In this document: piece after piece, positions 35,201 through 49,800 of the stretch | Position numbering within the stretch: the stretch's first letter is position 1 | Layout: each line of letters starts with the position of its first letter | NCBI GenBank assembly: GCA_047495785.1 | Contig: JBLDXI010000056.1 | Location: 558,001-622,000, forward strand | Direction of reading: 5' to 3' | DNA: 64,000 bases | DNA from: Lepidodermella squamata | Lineage: Eukaryota; Gastrotricha | Notes under the pieces: model-generated | Told to the model about the DNA's origin: nothing | Seen by the model: the letters and a program-made list of their open reading frames with translations, nothing else | The model's database searches: none | Program-made: the position numbers and the translations under genes

Positions 35201-38200
35201 TGGCAGCGGAATACCGGTCAGCTGCAATGGCCGCGAATAGCCTGCCAACGCGTTTGCGCTTGCTGCCACTACCGAATGAAGCGCGAATATGCCCGATTCG
35301 GCTGGTTTGGGCACGATGCCGATTCGTAGCGATGCGTACAAGGGTGAATACAGCGATTCCAGCCTTCTTTGGCTGGCAGCGGAATACCGGTCAGCTGCAA
35401 TGGCCGCGAATAGCCTGCCAACGCGTTTGCGCTTGCTGCCACTACCGAATGAAGCGCGAATATGCCCGATTCGGCTGGTTTGGGCACGATGCCGATTCGT
35501 AGCGATGCGTACAAGGGTGAATACAGCGATTCCAGCCTTCTGTGGCTGGCAGCGGAATACCGGTCAGCTGCAATGGCCGCGAATAGCCTGCCAACGCGTT
35601 TGCGCTTGCTGCCACTACCGAATGAAGCGCGAATATGCCCGATTCGGCTGGTTTGGGCACGATGCCGATTCGTAGCGATGCGTACAAGGGTGAATACAGC
35701 GATTCCAGCCTTCTTTGGCTGGCAGCGGAATACCGGTCAGCTGCAATGGCCGCGAATAGCCTGCCAACGCGTTTGCGCTTGCTGCCACTACCGAATGAAG
35801 CGCGAATATGCCCGATTCGGCTGGTTTGGGCACGATGCCGATTCGTAGCGATTCGTACAAGGGTGAATACAGCGATTCCAGCCTTCTTTGGCTGGCAGCG
35901 GAATACCGGTCAGCTGCAATGGCCGCGAATAGCCTGCCAAAGCGTTTGCGCTTGCTGCCACTAACGAATGAAGCGGGAATAATCCCGAATCGGCTGGTTT
36001 GGGCACGATGCCGATTCGTGGCGATGCGTACAAGGGTGAATACAGCGATTCCAACCTTCTTTGGCTGGCAGCGGAATACCGGTCAGCTGCAATGGCCGCG
36101 AATAGCCTGCCAACGCGTTTGCGCTTGCTGCCACTACCGAATGAAGCGCGAATATGCCCGATTCGGCTGGTTTGGGCACGATGCCGATTCGTAGCGATGC
36201 GTACAAGGGTGAATACAGCGATTCCAGCATTCTTTGGCTGGCAGCGGAATACCGGTCAGCTGCAATGGCCGCGAATAGCCTGCCAAAGCGTTTGCGCTTG
36301 CTGCCACTAACGAATGAAGCGGGAATAATCCCGAATCGGCTGGTTTGGGCACGATGCCGATTCGTGGCGATGCGTACAAGGGTGAATACAGCGATTCCAA
36401 CCTTCTTTGGCTGGCAGCGGAATACCGGTCAGCTGCAATGGCCGCGAATAGCCTGCCAACGCGTTTGCGCTTGCTGCCACTACCGAATGAAGCGCGAATA
36501 ATCCCGAATCGGCTGGTTTGGGCACGATGCCGATTCGTAGCGATGCGTACAAGGGTGAATACAGCGATTCCAGCCTTCTGTGGCTGGCAGCGGAATACCG
36601 GTCAGCTGCAATGGCCGCGAATAGCCTGCCAACGCGTTTGCGCTTGCTGCCGCTACCGAATGAAGCGCGAAAAAGCCCGAATCGGCTGGTTTGGGCACGA
36701 TGCCGATTCGTGGCGATGCGTACAAGGGTGGATACAGCGATTCCAGCATTCTTTGGCTGGCAGCGGAATACCGGTCAGCTGCAATGGCCGCGAATAGCCT
36801 GCCAACGCGTTTGCGCTTGCTGCCGCTACCGAATGAAGCGCGAAAATGCCCGAATCGGCTGGTTTGGGCACGATGCCGATTCGTGGCGATGCGTACAAGG
36901 GTGGATACAGCGATTCCAGCATTCTTTGGCTGGCAGCGGAATACCGGTCAGCTGCAATGGCCGCGAATAGCCTGCCAACGCGTTTGCGCTTGCTGCCGCT
37001 ACCGAATGAAGCGCGAATATGCCCGATTCGGCTGGTTTGGGCATGATGCCGATTCGTGGCGATGCGTACAAGGGTGAATACAGCGATTCCAACCTTCTTT
37101 GGCTGGCAGCGGAATACCGGTCAGCTGCAATGGCCGCGAATAGCCTGCCAACGCGTTTGCGCTTGCTGCCGCTACCGAATGAAGCGCGAAAATGCCCGAA
37201 TCGGCTGGTTTGGGCACGATGCCGATTCGTGGCGATGCGTACAAGGGTGGATACAGCGATTCCAGCATTCTTTGGCTGGCAGCGGAATACCGGTCAGCTG
37301 CAATGGCCGCGAATAGCCTGCCAACGCGTTTGCGCTTGCTGCCGCTACCGAATGAAGCGCGAATATGCCCGATTCGGCTGGTTTGGGCATGATGGCGATT
37401 CGTGGCGATGCGTACAAGGGTGAATACAGCGATTCCAACCTTCTTTGGCTGGCAGCGGAATACCGGTCAGCTGCAATGGCCGCGAATAGCCTGCCAACGC
37501 GTTTGCGCTTGCTGCCGCTACCGAATGAAGCGCGAAAATGCCCGAATCGGCTGGTTTGGGCACGATGCCGATTCGTGGCGATGCGTACAAGGGTGGATAC
37601 AGCGATTCCAGCATTCTTTGGCTGGCAGCGGAATACCGGTCAGCTGCAATGGCCGCGAATAGCCTGCCAACGCGTTTGCGCTTGCTGCCGCTACCGAATG
37701 AAGCGCGAAAATGCCCGAATCGGCTGGTTTGGGCACGATGCCGATTCGTGGCGATGCGTACAAGGGTGAATACAGCGATTCCAACCTTCTTTGGCTGGCA
37801 GCGGAATACCGGTCAGCTGCAATGGCCGCGAATAGCCTGCCAACGCGTTTGCGCTTGCTGCCACTACCGAATGAAGCGCGAATAAGCCCGATTCGGCTGG
37901 TTTGGGCACGATGCCGATTCGTAGCGATGCGTACAAGGGTGAATACAGCGATTCCAGCCTTCTTTGGCTGGCAGCGGAATACCGGTCAGCTGCAATGGCC
38001 GCGAATAGCCTGCCAACGCGTTTGCGCTTGCTAACACTACCGAATGAAGCGCGAATATGCCCGATTCGGCTGGTTTGGGCACGATGCCGATTCGTAGCGA
38101 TGCGTACAAGGGTGAATACAGCGATTCCAGCCTTCTTTGGCTGGCAGCGGAATACCGGTCAGCTGCAATGGCCGCGAATAGCCTGCCAACGCGTTTGCGC

Positions 38201-41200
38201 TTGCTAACACTACCGAATGAAGCGCGAATATGCCCGATTCGGCTGGTTTGGGCACGATGCCGATTCGTAGCGATGCGTACAAGGGTGAATACAGCGATTC
38301 CAGCATTCTTTGGCTGGCAGCGGAATACCGGTCAGCTGCAATGGCCGCGAAAAGCCTGCCAACGCGTTTGCGCTTGCTGCCGCTACCGAATGAAGCGCGA
38401 AAATGCCCGAATCGGCTGGTTTGGGCACGATGCCGATTCGTGGCGATGCGTACAAGGGTGAATACAGCGATTCCAGCCTTCTTTGGCTGGCAGCGGAATA
38501 CCGGTCAGCTGCAATGGCCGCGAATAGCCTGCCAACGCGTTTGCGCTTGCTGCCGCTACCGAATGAAGCGCGAATATGCCCGATTCGGCTGGTTTGGGCA
38601 CGATGCCGATTCGTTGCGATGCGTAAAAGGGTGAATACAGCGATTCCAGCATTCTTTGGCTGGCAGCGGAATACCGGTCAGCTGCAATGGCCGCGAATAG
38701 CCTGCCAACGCGTTTGCGCTTGCTGCCGCTACCGAATGAAGCGCGAATATGCCCGATTCGGCTGGTTTGGGCACGATGCCGATTCGTTGCGATGCGTAAA
38801 AGGGTGAATACAGCGATTCCAGCATTCTTTGGCTGGCAGCGGAATACCGGTCAGCTGCAATGGCCGCGAATAGCCTGCCAACGCGTTTGCGCTTGCTGCC
38901 GCTACCGAATGAAGCGCGAAAATGCCCGAATCGGCTGGTTTGGGCACGATGCCGATTCGTGGCGATGCGTACAAGGGTGGATACAGCGATTCCAACCTTC
39001 TTTGGCTGGCAGCGGAATACCGGTCAGCTGCAATGGCCGCGAATAGCCTGCCAACGCGTTTGCGCTTGCTGCCACTAAAAAATGAAGCGGGAATAATCCC
39101 GAATCGGCTGGTTTGGGCATGATGCCGATTCGTGGCGATGCGTACAAGGGTGAATACAGCGATTCCAGCCTTCTTTGGCTGGCAGCGGAATACCGGTCAG
39201 CTGCAATGGCCGCGAATAGCCTGCCAACGCGTTTGCGCTTGCTGCCGCTACCGAATGAAGCGCGAAAATGCCCGAATCGGCTGGTTTGGGCACGATGCCG
39301 ATTCGTTGCGATGCGTAAAAGGGTGAATACAGCGATTCCAGCATTCTTTGGCTGGCAGCGGAATACCGGTCAGCTGCAATGGCCGCGAATAGCCTGCCAA
39401 CGCGTTTGCGCTTGCTGCCGCTACCGAATGAAGCGCGAATATGCCCGATTCGGCTGGTTTGGGCATGATGGCGATTCGTGGCGATGCGTACAAGGGTGAA
39501 TACAGCGATTCCAGCCTTCTTTGGCTGGCAGCGGAATACCGGTCAGCTGCAATGGCCGCGAATAGCCTGCCAACGCGTTTGCGCTTGCTAACACTACCGA
39601 ATGAAGCGCGAATATGCCCGATTCGGCTGGTTTGGGCACGATGCCGATTCGTAGCGATGCGTACAAGGGTGAATACAGCGATTCCAGCATTCTTTGGCTG
39701 GCAGCGGAATACCGGTCAGCTGCAATGGCCGCGAAAAGCCTGCCAACGCGTTTGCGCTTGCTGCCGCTACCGAATGAAGCGCGAAAATGCCCGAATCGGC
39801 TGGTTTGGGCACGATGCCGATTCGTGGCGATGCGTACAAGGGTGGATACAGCGATTCCAGCATTCTTTGGCTGGCAGCGGAATACCGGTCAGCTGCAATG
39901 GCCGCGAATAGCCTGCCAACGCGTTTGCGCTTGCTGCCGCTACCGAATGAAGCGCGAATATGCCCGATTCGGCTGGTTTGGGCATGATGGCGATTCGTGG
40001 CGATGCGTACAAGGGTGAATACAGCGATTCCAACCTTCTTTGGCTGGCAGCGGAATACCGGTCAGCTGCAATGGCCGCGAATAGCCTGCCAACGCGTTTG
40101 CGCTTGCTGCCACTACCGAATGAAGCGCGAATATGCCCGATTCGGCTGGTTTGGGCACGATGCCGATTCGTTGCGATGCGTAAAAGGGTGAATACAGCGA
40201 TTCCAGCATTCTTTGGCTGGCAGCGGAATACCGGTCAGCTGCAATGGCCGCGAATAGCCTGCCAACGCGTTTGCGCTTGCTGCCGCTACCGAATGAAGCG
40301 CGAAAATGCCCGAATCGGCTGGTTTGGGCACGATGCCGATTCGTTGCGATGCGTAAAAGGGTGAATACAGCGATTCCAGCATTCTTTGGCTGGCAGCGGA
40401 ATACCGGTCAGCTGCAATGGCCGCGAATAGCCTGCCAACGCGTTTGCGCTTGCTGCCGCTACCGAATGAAGCGCGAAAATGCCCGAATCGGCTGGTTTGG
40501 GCACGATGCCGATTCGTGGCGATGCGTACAAGGGTGAATACAGCGATTCCAACCTTCTTTGGCTGGCAGCGGAATACCGGTCAGCTGCAATGGCCGCGAA
40601 TAGCCTGCCAACGCGTTTGCGCTTGCTGCCACTACCGAATGAAGCGCGAATAAGCCCGATTCGGCTGGTTTGGGCACGATGCCGATTCGTAGCGATGCGT
40701 ACAAGGGTGAATACAGCGATTCCAACCTTCTTTGGCTGGCAGCGGAATACCGGTCAGCTGCAATGGCCGCGAATAGCCTGCCAACGCGTTTGCGCTTGCT
40801 AACACTACCGAATGAAGCGCGAATATGCCCGATTCGGCTGGTTTGGGCACGATGCCGATTCGTAGCGATGCGTACAAGGGTGAATACAGCGATTCCAGCA
40901 TTCTTTGGCTGGCAGCGGAATACCGGTCAGCTGCAATGGCCGCGAAAAGCCTGCCAACGCGTTTGCGCTTGCTGCCGCTACCGAATGAAGCGCGAAAATG
41001 CCCGAATCGGCTGGTTTGGGCACGATGCCGATTCGTGGCGATGCGTACAAGGGTGGATACAGCGATTCCAGCATTCTTTGGCTGGCAGCGGAATACCGGT
41101 CAGCTGCAATGGCCGCGAATAGCCTGCCAACGCGTTTGCGCTTGCTGCCGCTACCGAATGAAGCGCGAATATGCCCGATTCGGCTGGTTTGGGCATGATG

Positions 41201-43765
41201 GCGATTCGTGGCGATGCGTACAAGGGTGAATACAGCGATTCCAACCTTCTTTGGCTGGCAGCGGAATACCGGTCAGCTGCAATGGCCGCGAATAGCCTGC
41301 CAACGCGTTTGCGCTTGCTGCCACTACCGAATGAAGCGCGAATATGCCCGATTCGGCTGGTTTGGGCACGATGCCGATTCGTTGCGATGCGTAAAAGGGT
41401 GAATACAGCGATTCCAGCATTCTTTGGCTGGCAGCGGAATACCGGTCAGCTGCAATGGCCGCGAATAGCCTGCCAACGCGTTTGCGCTTGCTGCCGCTAC
41501 CGAATGAAGCGCGAAAATGCCCGAATCGGCTGGTTTGGGCACGATGCCGATTCGTGGCGATGCGTACAAGGGTGAATACAGCGATTCCAACCTTCTTTGG
41601 CTGGCAGCGGAATACCGGTCAGCTGCAATGGCCGCGAATAGCCTGCCAACGCGTTTGCGCTTGCTAACACTACCGAATGAAGCGCGAATATGCCCGATTC
41701 GGCTGGTTTGGGCACGATGCCGATTCGTTGCGATGCGTAAAAGGGTGAATACAGCGATTCCAACCTTCTTTGGCTGGCAGCGGAATACCGGTCAGCTGCA
41801 ATGGCCGCGAATAGCCTGCCAACGCGTTTGCGCTTGCTGCCACTACCGAATGAAGCGCGAATATGCCCGATTCGGCTGGTTTGGGCACGATGCCGATTCG
41901 TTGCGATGCGTAAAAGGGTGAATACAGCGATTCCAGCATTCTTTGGCTGGCAGCGGAATACCGGTCAGCTGCAATGGCCGCGAATAGCCTGCCAACGCGT
42001 TTGCGCTTGCTGCCGCTACCGAATGAAGCGCGAAAATGCCCGAATCGGCTGGTTTGGGCACGATGCCGATTCGTTGCGATGCGTAAAAGGGTGAATACAG
42101 CGATTCCAGCATTCTTTGGCTGGCAGCGGAATACCGGTCAGCTGCAATGGCCGCGAATAGCCTGCCAACGCGTTTGCGCTTGCTGCCGCTACCGAATGAA
42201 GCGCGAAAATGCCCGAATCGGCTGGTTTGGGCACGATGCCGATTCGTGGCGATGCGTACAAGGGTGAATACAGCGATTCCAACCTTCTTTGGCTGGCAGC
42301 GGAATACCGGTCAGCTGCAATGGCCGCGAATAGCCTGCCAACGCGTTTGCGCTTGCTGCCACTACCGAATGAAGCGCGAATAAGCCCGATTCGGCTGGTT
42401 TGGGCACGATGCCGATTCGTAGCGATGCGTACAAGGGTGAATACAGCGATTCCAACCTTCTTTGGCTGGCAGCGGAATACCGGTCAGCTGCAATGGCCGC
42501 GAATAGCCTGCCAACGCGTTTGCGCTTGCTGCCACTACCGAATGAAGCGCGAATATGCCCGATTCGGCTGGTTTGGGCACGATGCCGATTCGTTGCGATG
42601 CGTAAAAGGGTGAATACAGCGATTCCAGCATTCTTTGGCTGGCAGCGGAATACCGGTCAGCTGCAATGGCCGCGAATAGCCTGCCAACGCGTTTGCGCTT
42701 GCTGCCGCTACCGAATGAAGCGCGAAAATGCCCGAATCGGCTGGTTTGGGCACGATGCCGATTCGTGGCGATGCGTACAAGGGTGGATACAGCGATTCCA
42801 GCATTCTTTGGCTGGCAGCGGAATACCGGTCAGCTGCAATGGCCGCGAATAGCCTGCCAACGCGTTTGCGCTTGCTGCCGCTACCGAATGAAGCGCGAAT
42901 ATGCCCGATTCGGCTGGTTTGGGCATGATGGCGATTCGTGGCGATGCGTACAAGGGTGAATACAGCGATTCCAACCTTCTTTGGCTGGCAGCGGAATACC
43001 GGTCAGCTGCAATGGCCGCGAATAGCCTGCCAACGCGTTTGCGCTTGCTGCCGCTACCGAATGAAGCGCGAAAATGCCCGAATCGGCTGGTTTGGGCACG
43101 ATGCCGATTCGTGGCGATGCGTACAAGGGTGGATACAGCGATTCCAGCATTCTTTGGCTGGCAGCGGAATACCGGTCAGCTGCAATGGCCGCGAATAGCC
43201 TGCCAACGCGTTTGCGCTTGCTGCCGCTACCGAATGAAGCGCGAAAATGCCCGAATCGGCTGGTTTGGGCACGATGCCGATTCGTGGCGATGCGTACAAG
43301 GGTGAATACAGCGATTCCAACCTTCTTTGGCTGGCAGCGGAATACCGGTCAGCTGCAATGGCCGCGAATAGCCTGCCAACGCGTTTGCGCTTGCTGCCGC
43401 TACCGAATGAAGCGCGAAAATGCCCGAATCGGCTGGTTTGGGCACGATGCCGATTCGTGGCGATGCGTACAAGGGTGAATACAGCGATTCCAACCTTCTT
43501 TGGCTGGCAGCGGAATACCGGTCAGCTGCAATGGCCGCGAATAGCCTGCCAACGCGTTTGCGCTTGCTGCCACTACCGAATGAAGCGCGAATATGCCCGA
43601 TTCGGCTGGTTTGGGCACGATGCCGATTCGTTGCGATGCGTAAAAGGGTGAATACAGCGATTCCAGCATTCTTTGGCTGGCAGCGGAATACCGGTCAGCT
43701 GCAATGGCCGCGAATAGCCTGCCAACGCGTTTGCGCTTGCTGCCGCTACCGAATGAAGCGCGAAA

Positions 43766-46700
43766 ATGCCCGAATCGGCTGGTTTGGGCACGATGCCGAT
43801 TCGTGGCGATGCGTACAAGGGTGGATACAGCGATTCCAGCATTCTTTGGCTGGCAGCGGAATACCGGTCAGCTGCAATGGCCGCGAATAGCCTGCCAACG
43901 CGTTTGCGCTTGCTGCCGCTACCGAATGAAGCGCGAATATGCCCGATTCGGCTGGTTTGGGCATGATGGCGATTCGTGGCGATGCGTACAAGGGTGAATA
44001 CAGCGATTCCAACCTTCTTTGGCTGGCAGCGGAATACCGGTCAGCTGCAATGGCCGCGAATAGCCTGCCAACGCGTTTGCGCTTGCTGCCGCTACCGAAT
44101 GAAGCGCGAAAATGCCCGAATCGGCTGGTTTGGGCACGATGCCGATTCGTGGCGATGCGTACAAGGGTGGATACAGCGATTCCAGCATTCTTTGGCTGGC
44201 AGCGGAATACCGGTCAGCTGCAATGGCCGCGAATAGCCTGCCAACGCGTTTGCGCTTGCTGCCGCTACCGAATGAAGCGCGAATATGCCCGATTCGGCTG
44301 GTTTGGGCATGATGGCGATTCGTGGCGATGCGTACAAGGGTGAATACAGCGATTCCAACCTTCTTTGGCTGGCAGCGGAATACCGGTCAGCTGCAATGGC
44401 CGCGAATAGCCTGCCAACGCGTTTGCGCTTGCTGCCGCTACCGAATGAAGCGCGAAAATGCCCGAATCGGCTGGTTTGGGCACGATGCCGATTCGTGGCG
44501 ATGCGTACAAGGGTGGATACAGCGATTCCAGCATTCTTTGGCTGGCAGCGGAATACCGGTCAGCTGCAATGGCCGCGAATAGCCTGCCAACGCGTTTGCG
44601 CTTGCTGCCGCTACCGAATGAAGCGCGAAAATGCCCGAATCGGCTGGTTTGGGCACGATGCCGATTCGTGGCGATGCGTACAAGGGTGAATACAGCGATT
44701 CCAACCTTCTTTGGCTGGCAGCGGAATACCGGTCAGCTGCAATGGCCGCGAATAGCCTGCCAACGCGTTTGCGCTTGCTGCCGCTACCGAATGAAGCGCG
44801 AAAATGCCCGAATCGGCTGGTTTGGGCACGATGCCGATTCGTGGCGATGCGTACAAGGGTGGATACAGCGATTCCAGCATTCTTTGGCTGGCAGCGGAAT
44901 ACCGGTCAGCTGCAATGGCCGCGAATAGCCTGCCAACGCGTTTGCGCTTGCTGCCGCTACCGAATGAAGCGCGAAAATGCCCGAATCGGCTGGTTTGGGC
45001 ACGATGCCGATTCGTGGCGATGCGTACAAGGGTGAATACAGCGATTCCAACCTTCTTTGGCTGGCAGCGGAATACCGGTCAGCTGCAATGGCCGCGAATA
45101 GCCTGCCAACGCGTTTGCGCTTGCTGCCGCTACCGAATGAAGCGCGAAAATGCCCGAATCGGCTGGTTTGGGCACGATGCCGATTCGTGGCGATGCGTAC
45201 AAGGGTGGATACAGCGATTCCAGCCTTCTTTGGCTGGCAGCGGAATACCGGTCAGCTGCAATGGCCGCGAATAGCCTGCCAACGCGTTTGCGCTTGCTGC
45301 CGCTACCGAATGAAGCGCGAAAATGCCCGAATCGGCTGGTTTGGGCACGATGCCGATTCGTGGCGATGCGTACAAGGGTGGATACAGCGATTCCAGCATT
45401 CTTTGGCTGGCAGCGGAATACCGGTCAGCTGCAATGGCCGCGAATAGCCTGCCAACGCGTTTGCGCTTGCTGCCGCTACCGAATGAAGCGCGAATATGCC
45501 CGATTCGGCTGGTTTGGGCATGATGGCGATTCGTGGCGATGCGTACAAGGGTGAATACAGCGATTCCAACCTTCTTTGGCTGGCAGCGGAATACCGGTCA
45601 GCTGCAATGGCCGCGAATAGCCTGCCAACGCGTTTGCGCTTGCTGCCGCTACCGAATGAAGCGCGAAAATGCCCGAATCGGCTGGTTTGGGCACGATGCC
45701 GATTCGTGGCGATGCGTACAAGGGTGGATACAGCGATTCCAGCATTCTTTGGCTGGCAGCGGAATACCGGTCAGCTGCAATGGCCGCGAATAGCCTGCCA
45801 ACGCGTTTGCGCTTGCTGCCGCTACCGAATGAAGCGCGAATATGCCCGATTCGGCTGGTTTGGGCATGATGGCGATTCGTGGCGATGCGTACAAGGGTGA
45901 ATACAGCGATTCCAACCTTCTTTGGCTGGCAGCGGAATACCGGTCAGCTGCAATGGCCGCGAATAGCCTGCCAACGCGTTTGCGCTTGCTGCCGCTACCG
46001 AATGAAGCGCGAAAATGCCCGAATCGGCTGGTTTGGGCACGATGCCGATTCGTGGCGATGCGTACAAGGGTGGATACAGCGATTCCAGCATTCTTTGGCT
46101 GGCAGCGGAATACCGGTCAGCTGCAATGGCCGCGAATAGCCTGCCAACGCGTTTGCGCTTGCTGCCGCTACCGAATGAAGCGCGAAAATGCCCGAATCGG
46201 CTGGTTTGGGCACGATGCCGATTCGTGGCGATGCGTACAAGGGTGAATACAGCGATTCCAACCTTCTTTGGCTGGCAGCGGAATACCGGTCAGCTGCAAT
46301 GGCCGCGAATAGCCTGCCAACGCGTTTGCGCTTGCTGCCGCTACCGAATGAAGCGCGAAAATGCCCGAATCGGCTGGTTTGGGCACGATGCCGATTCGTG
46401 GCGATGCGTACAAGGGTGGATACAGCGATTCCAGCATTCTTTGGCTGGCAGCGGAATACCGGTCAGCTGCAATGGCCGCGAATAGCCTGCCAACGCGTTT
46501 GCGCTTGCTGCCGCTACCGAATGAAGCGCGAAAATGCCCGAATCGGCTGGTTTGGGCACGATGCCGATTCGTGGCGATGCGTACAAGGGTGAATACAGCG
46601 ATTCCAACCTTCTTTGGCTGGCAGCGGAATACCGGTCAGCTGCAATGGCCGCGAATAGCCTGCCAACGCGTTTGCGCTTGCTGCCGCTACCGAATGAAGC

Positions 46701-46879
46701 GCGAAAATGCCCGAATCGGCTGGTTTGGGCACGATGCCGATTCGTGGCGATGCGTACAAGGGTGGATACAGCGATTCCAGCCTTCTTTGGCTGGCAGCGG
46801 AATACCGGTCAGCTGCAATGGCCGCGAATAGCCTGCCAACGCGTTTGCGCTTGCTGCCGCTACCGAATGAAGCGCGAAA
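43766..46879. repeat. Higher-order repeat of 9 monomers (1,557 bp), two complete copies
   Basis: All diagnostic monomer variants in 43,766-45,322 recur in the same order in 45,323-46,879. The rare GGTGGATACAGCGATTCCAGCC monomer at 45,204 recurs at 46,761, exactly 1,557 bp away. A third copy begins at 46,880 and keeps only the first monomer or so before diverging. Near-identity of the two blocks implies very recent duplication, or possibly an assembly effect. Confidence 0.85.
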
Positions 46880-49800
46880 ATGCCCGAATCGGCTGGTTTG
46901 GGCACGATGCCGATTCGTGGCGATGCGTACAAGGGTGGATACAGCGATTCCAGCATTCTTTGGCTGGCAGCGGAATACCGGTCAGCTGCAATGGCCGCGA
47001 ATAGCCTGCCAACGCGTTTGCGCTTGCTGCCGCTACCGAATGAAGCGCGAATATGCCCGATTCGGCTGGTTTGGGCATGATGGCGATTCGTGGCGATGCG
47101 TACAAGGGTGAATACAGCGATTCCAACCTTCTTTGGCTGGCAGCGGAATACCGGTCAGCTGCAATGGCCGCGAATAGCCTGCCAACGCGTTTGCGCTTGC
47201 TGCCGCTACCGAATGAAGCGCGAAAATGCCCGAATCGGCTGGTTTGGGCACGATGCCGATTCGTGGCGATGCGTACAAGGGTGGATACAGCGATTCCAGC
47301 ATTCTTTGGCTGGCAGCGGAATACCGGTCAGCTGCAATGGCCGCGAATAGCCTGCCAACGCGTTTGCGCTTGCTGCCGCTACCGAATGAAGCGCGAAAAT
47401 GCCCGAATCGGCTGGTTTGGGCACGATGCCGATTCGTGGCGATGCGTACAAGGGTGAATACAGCGATTCCAACCTTCTTTGGCTGGCAGCGGAATACCGG
47501 TCAGCTGCAATGGCCGCGAATAGCCTGCCAACGCGTTTGCGCTTGCTGCCACTACCGAATGAAGCGCGAATAAGCCCGATTCGGCTGGTTTGGGCACGAT
47601 GCCGATTCGTAGCGATGCGTACAAGGGTGAATACAGCGATTCCAGCCTTCTTTGACTGGCAGCGGAATACCGGTCAGCTGCAATGGCCGCGAATAGCCTG
47701 CCAACGCGTTTGCGCTTGCTGCCGCTACCGAATGAAGCGCGAAAATGCCCGAATCGGCTGGTTTGGGCACGATGCCGATTCGTGGCGATGCGTACAAGGG
47801 TGGATACAGCGATTCCAGCATTCTTTGGCTGGCAGCGGAATACCGGTCAGCTGCAATGGCCGCGAATAGCCTGCCAACGCGTTTGCGCTTGCTGCCGCTA
47901 CCGAATGAAGCGCGAATATGCCCGATTCGGCTGGTTTGGGCACGATGCCGATTCGTAGCGATGCGTACAAGGGTGAATACAGCGATTCCAGCATTCTTTG
48001 GCTGGCAGCGGAATACCGGTCAGCTGCAATGGCCGCGAATAGCCTGCCAACGCGTTTGCGCTTGCTGCCGCTACCGAATGAAGCGCGAAAATGCCCGAAT
48101 CGGCTGGTTTGGGCACGATGCCGATTCGTGGCGATGCGTACAAGGGTGGATACAGCGATTCCAGCATTCTTTGGCTGGCAGCGGAATACCGGTCAGCTGC
48201 AATGGCCGCGAATAGCCTGCCAACGCGTTTGCGCTTGCTGCCGCTACCGAATGAAGCGCGAATATGCCCGATTCGGCTGGTTTGGGCATGATGGCGATTC
48301 GTGGCGATGCGTACAAGGGTGAATACAGCGATTCCAACCTTCTTTGGCTGGCAGCGGAATACCGGTCAGCTGCAATGGCCGCGAATAGCCTGCCAACGCG
48401 TTTGCGCTTGCTGCCGCTACCGAATGAAGCGCGAAAATGCCCGAATCGGCTGGTTTGGGCACGATGCCGATTCGTTGCGATGCGTAAAAGGGTGAATACA
48501 GCGATTCCAGCATTCTTTGGCTGGCAGCGGAATACCGGTCAGCTGCAATGGCCGCGAATAGCCTGCCAACGCGTTTGCGCTTGCTGCCGCTACCGAATGA
48601 AGCGCGAAAATGCCCGAATCGGCTGGTTTGGGCACGATGCCGATTCGTGGCGATGCGTACAAGGGTGGATACAGCGATTCCAGCATTCTTTGGCTGGCAG
48701 CGGAATACCGGTCAGCTGCAATGGCCGCGAATAGCCTGCCAACGCGTTTGCGCTTGCTGCCGCTACCGAATGAAGCGCGAATATGCCCGATTCGGCTGGT
48801 TTGGGCATGATGGCGATTCGTAGCGATGCGTACAAGGGTGAATACAGCGATTCCAACCTTCTTTGGCTGGCAGCGGAATACCGGTCAGCTGCAATGGCCG
48901 CGAATAGCCTGCCAACGCGTTTGCGCTTGCTGCCGCTACCGAATGAAGCGCGAAAATGCCCGAATCGGCTGGTTTGGGCACGATGCCGATTCGTGGCGAT
49001 GCGTACAAGGGTGAATACAGCGATTCCAGCCTTCTTTAGCTGGCAACGGAATACCGGTCAGCTGCAATGGCCGCGAATAGCCTGCCAACGCGTTTGCGCT
49101 TGCTGCCACTACCGAATGAAGCGCGAATATGCCCGATTCGGCTGGTTTGGGCACGATGCCGATTCGTAGCGATGCGTACAAGGGTGAATACAGCGATTCC
49201 AGCCTTCTTTGGCTGGCAGCGGAATACCGGTCAGCTGCAATGGCCGCGAATAGCCTGCCAACGCGTTTGCGCTTGCTAACACTACCGAATGAAGCGCGAA
49301 TATGCCCGATTCGGCTGGTTTGGGCACGATGCCGATTCGTAGCGATGCGTACAAGGGTGAATACAGCGATTCCAGCATTCTTTGGCTGGCAGCGGAATAC
49401 CGGTCAGCTGCAATGGCCGCGAAAAGCCTGCCAACGCGTTTGCGCTTGCTGCCGCTACCGAATGAAGCGCGAAAATGCCCGAATCGGCTGGTTTGGGCAC
49501 GATGCCGATTCGTGGCGATGCGTACAAGGGTGAATACAGCGATTCCAGCCTTCTTTGGCTGGCAGCGGAATACCGGTCAGCTGCAATGGCCGCGAATAGC
49601 CTGCCAACGCGTTTGCGCTTGCTGCCGCTACCGAATGAAGCGCGAATATGCCCGATTCGGCTGGTTTGGGCATGATGCCGATTCGTGGCGATGCGTACAA
49701 GGGTGAATACAGCGATTCCAGCCTTCTTTGGCTGGCAGCGGAATACCGGTCAGCTGCAATGGCCGCGAATAGCCTGCCAACGCGTTTGCGCTTGCTGCCA

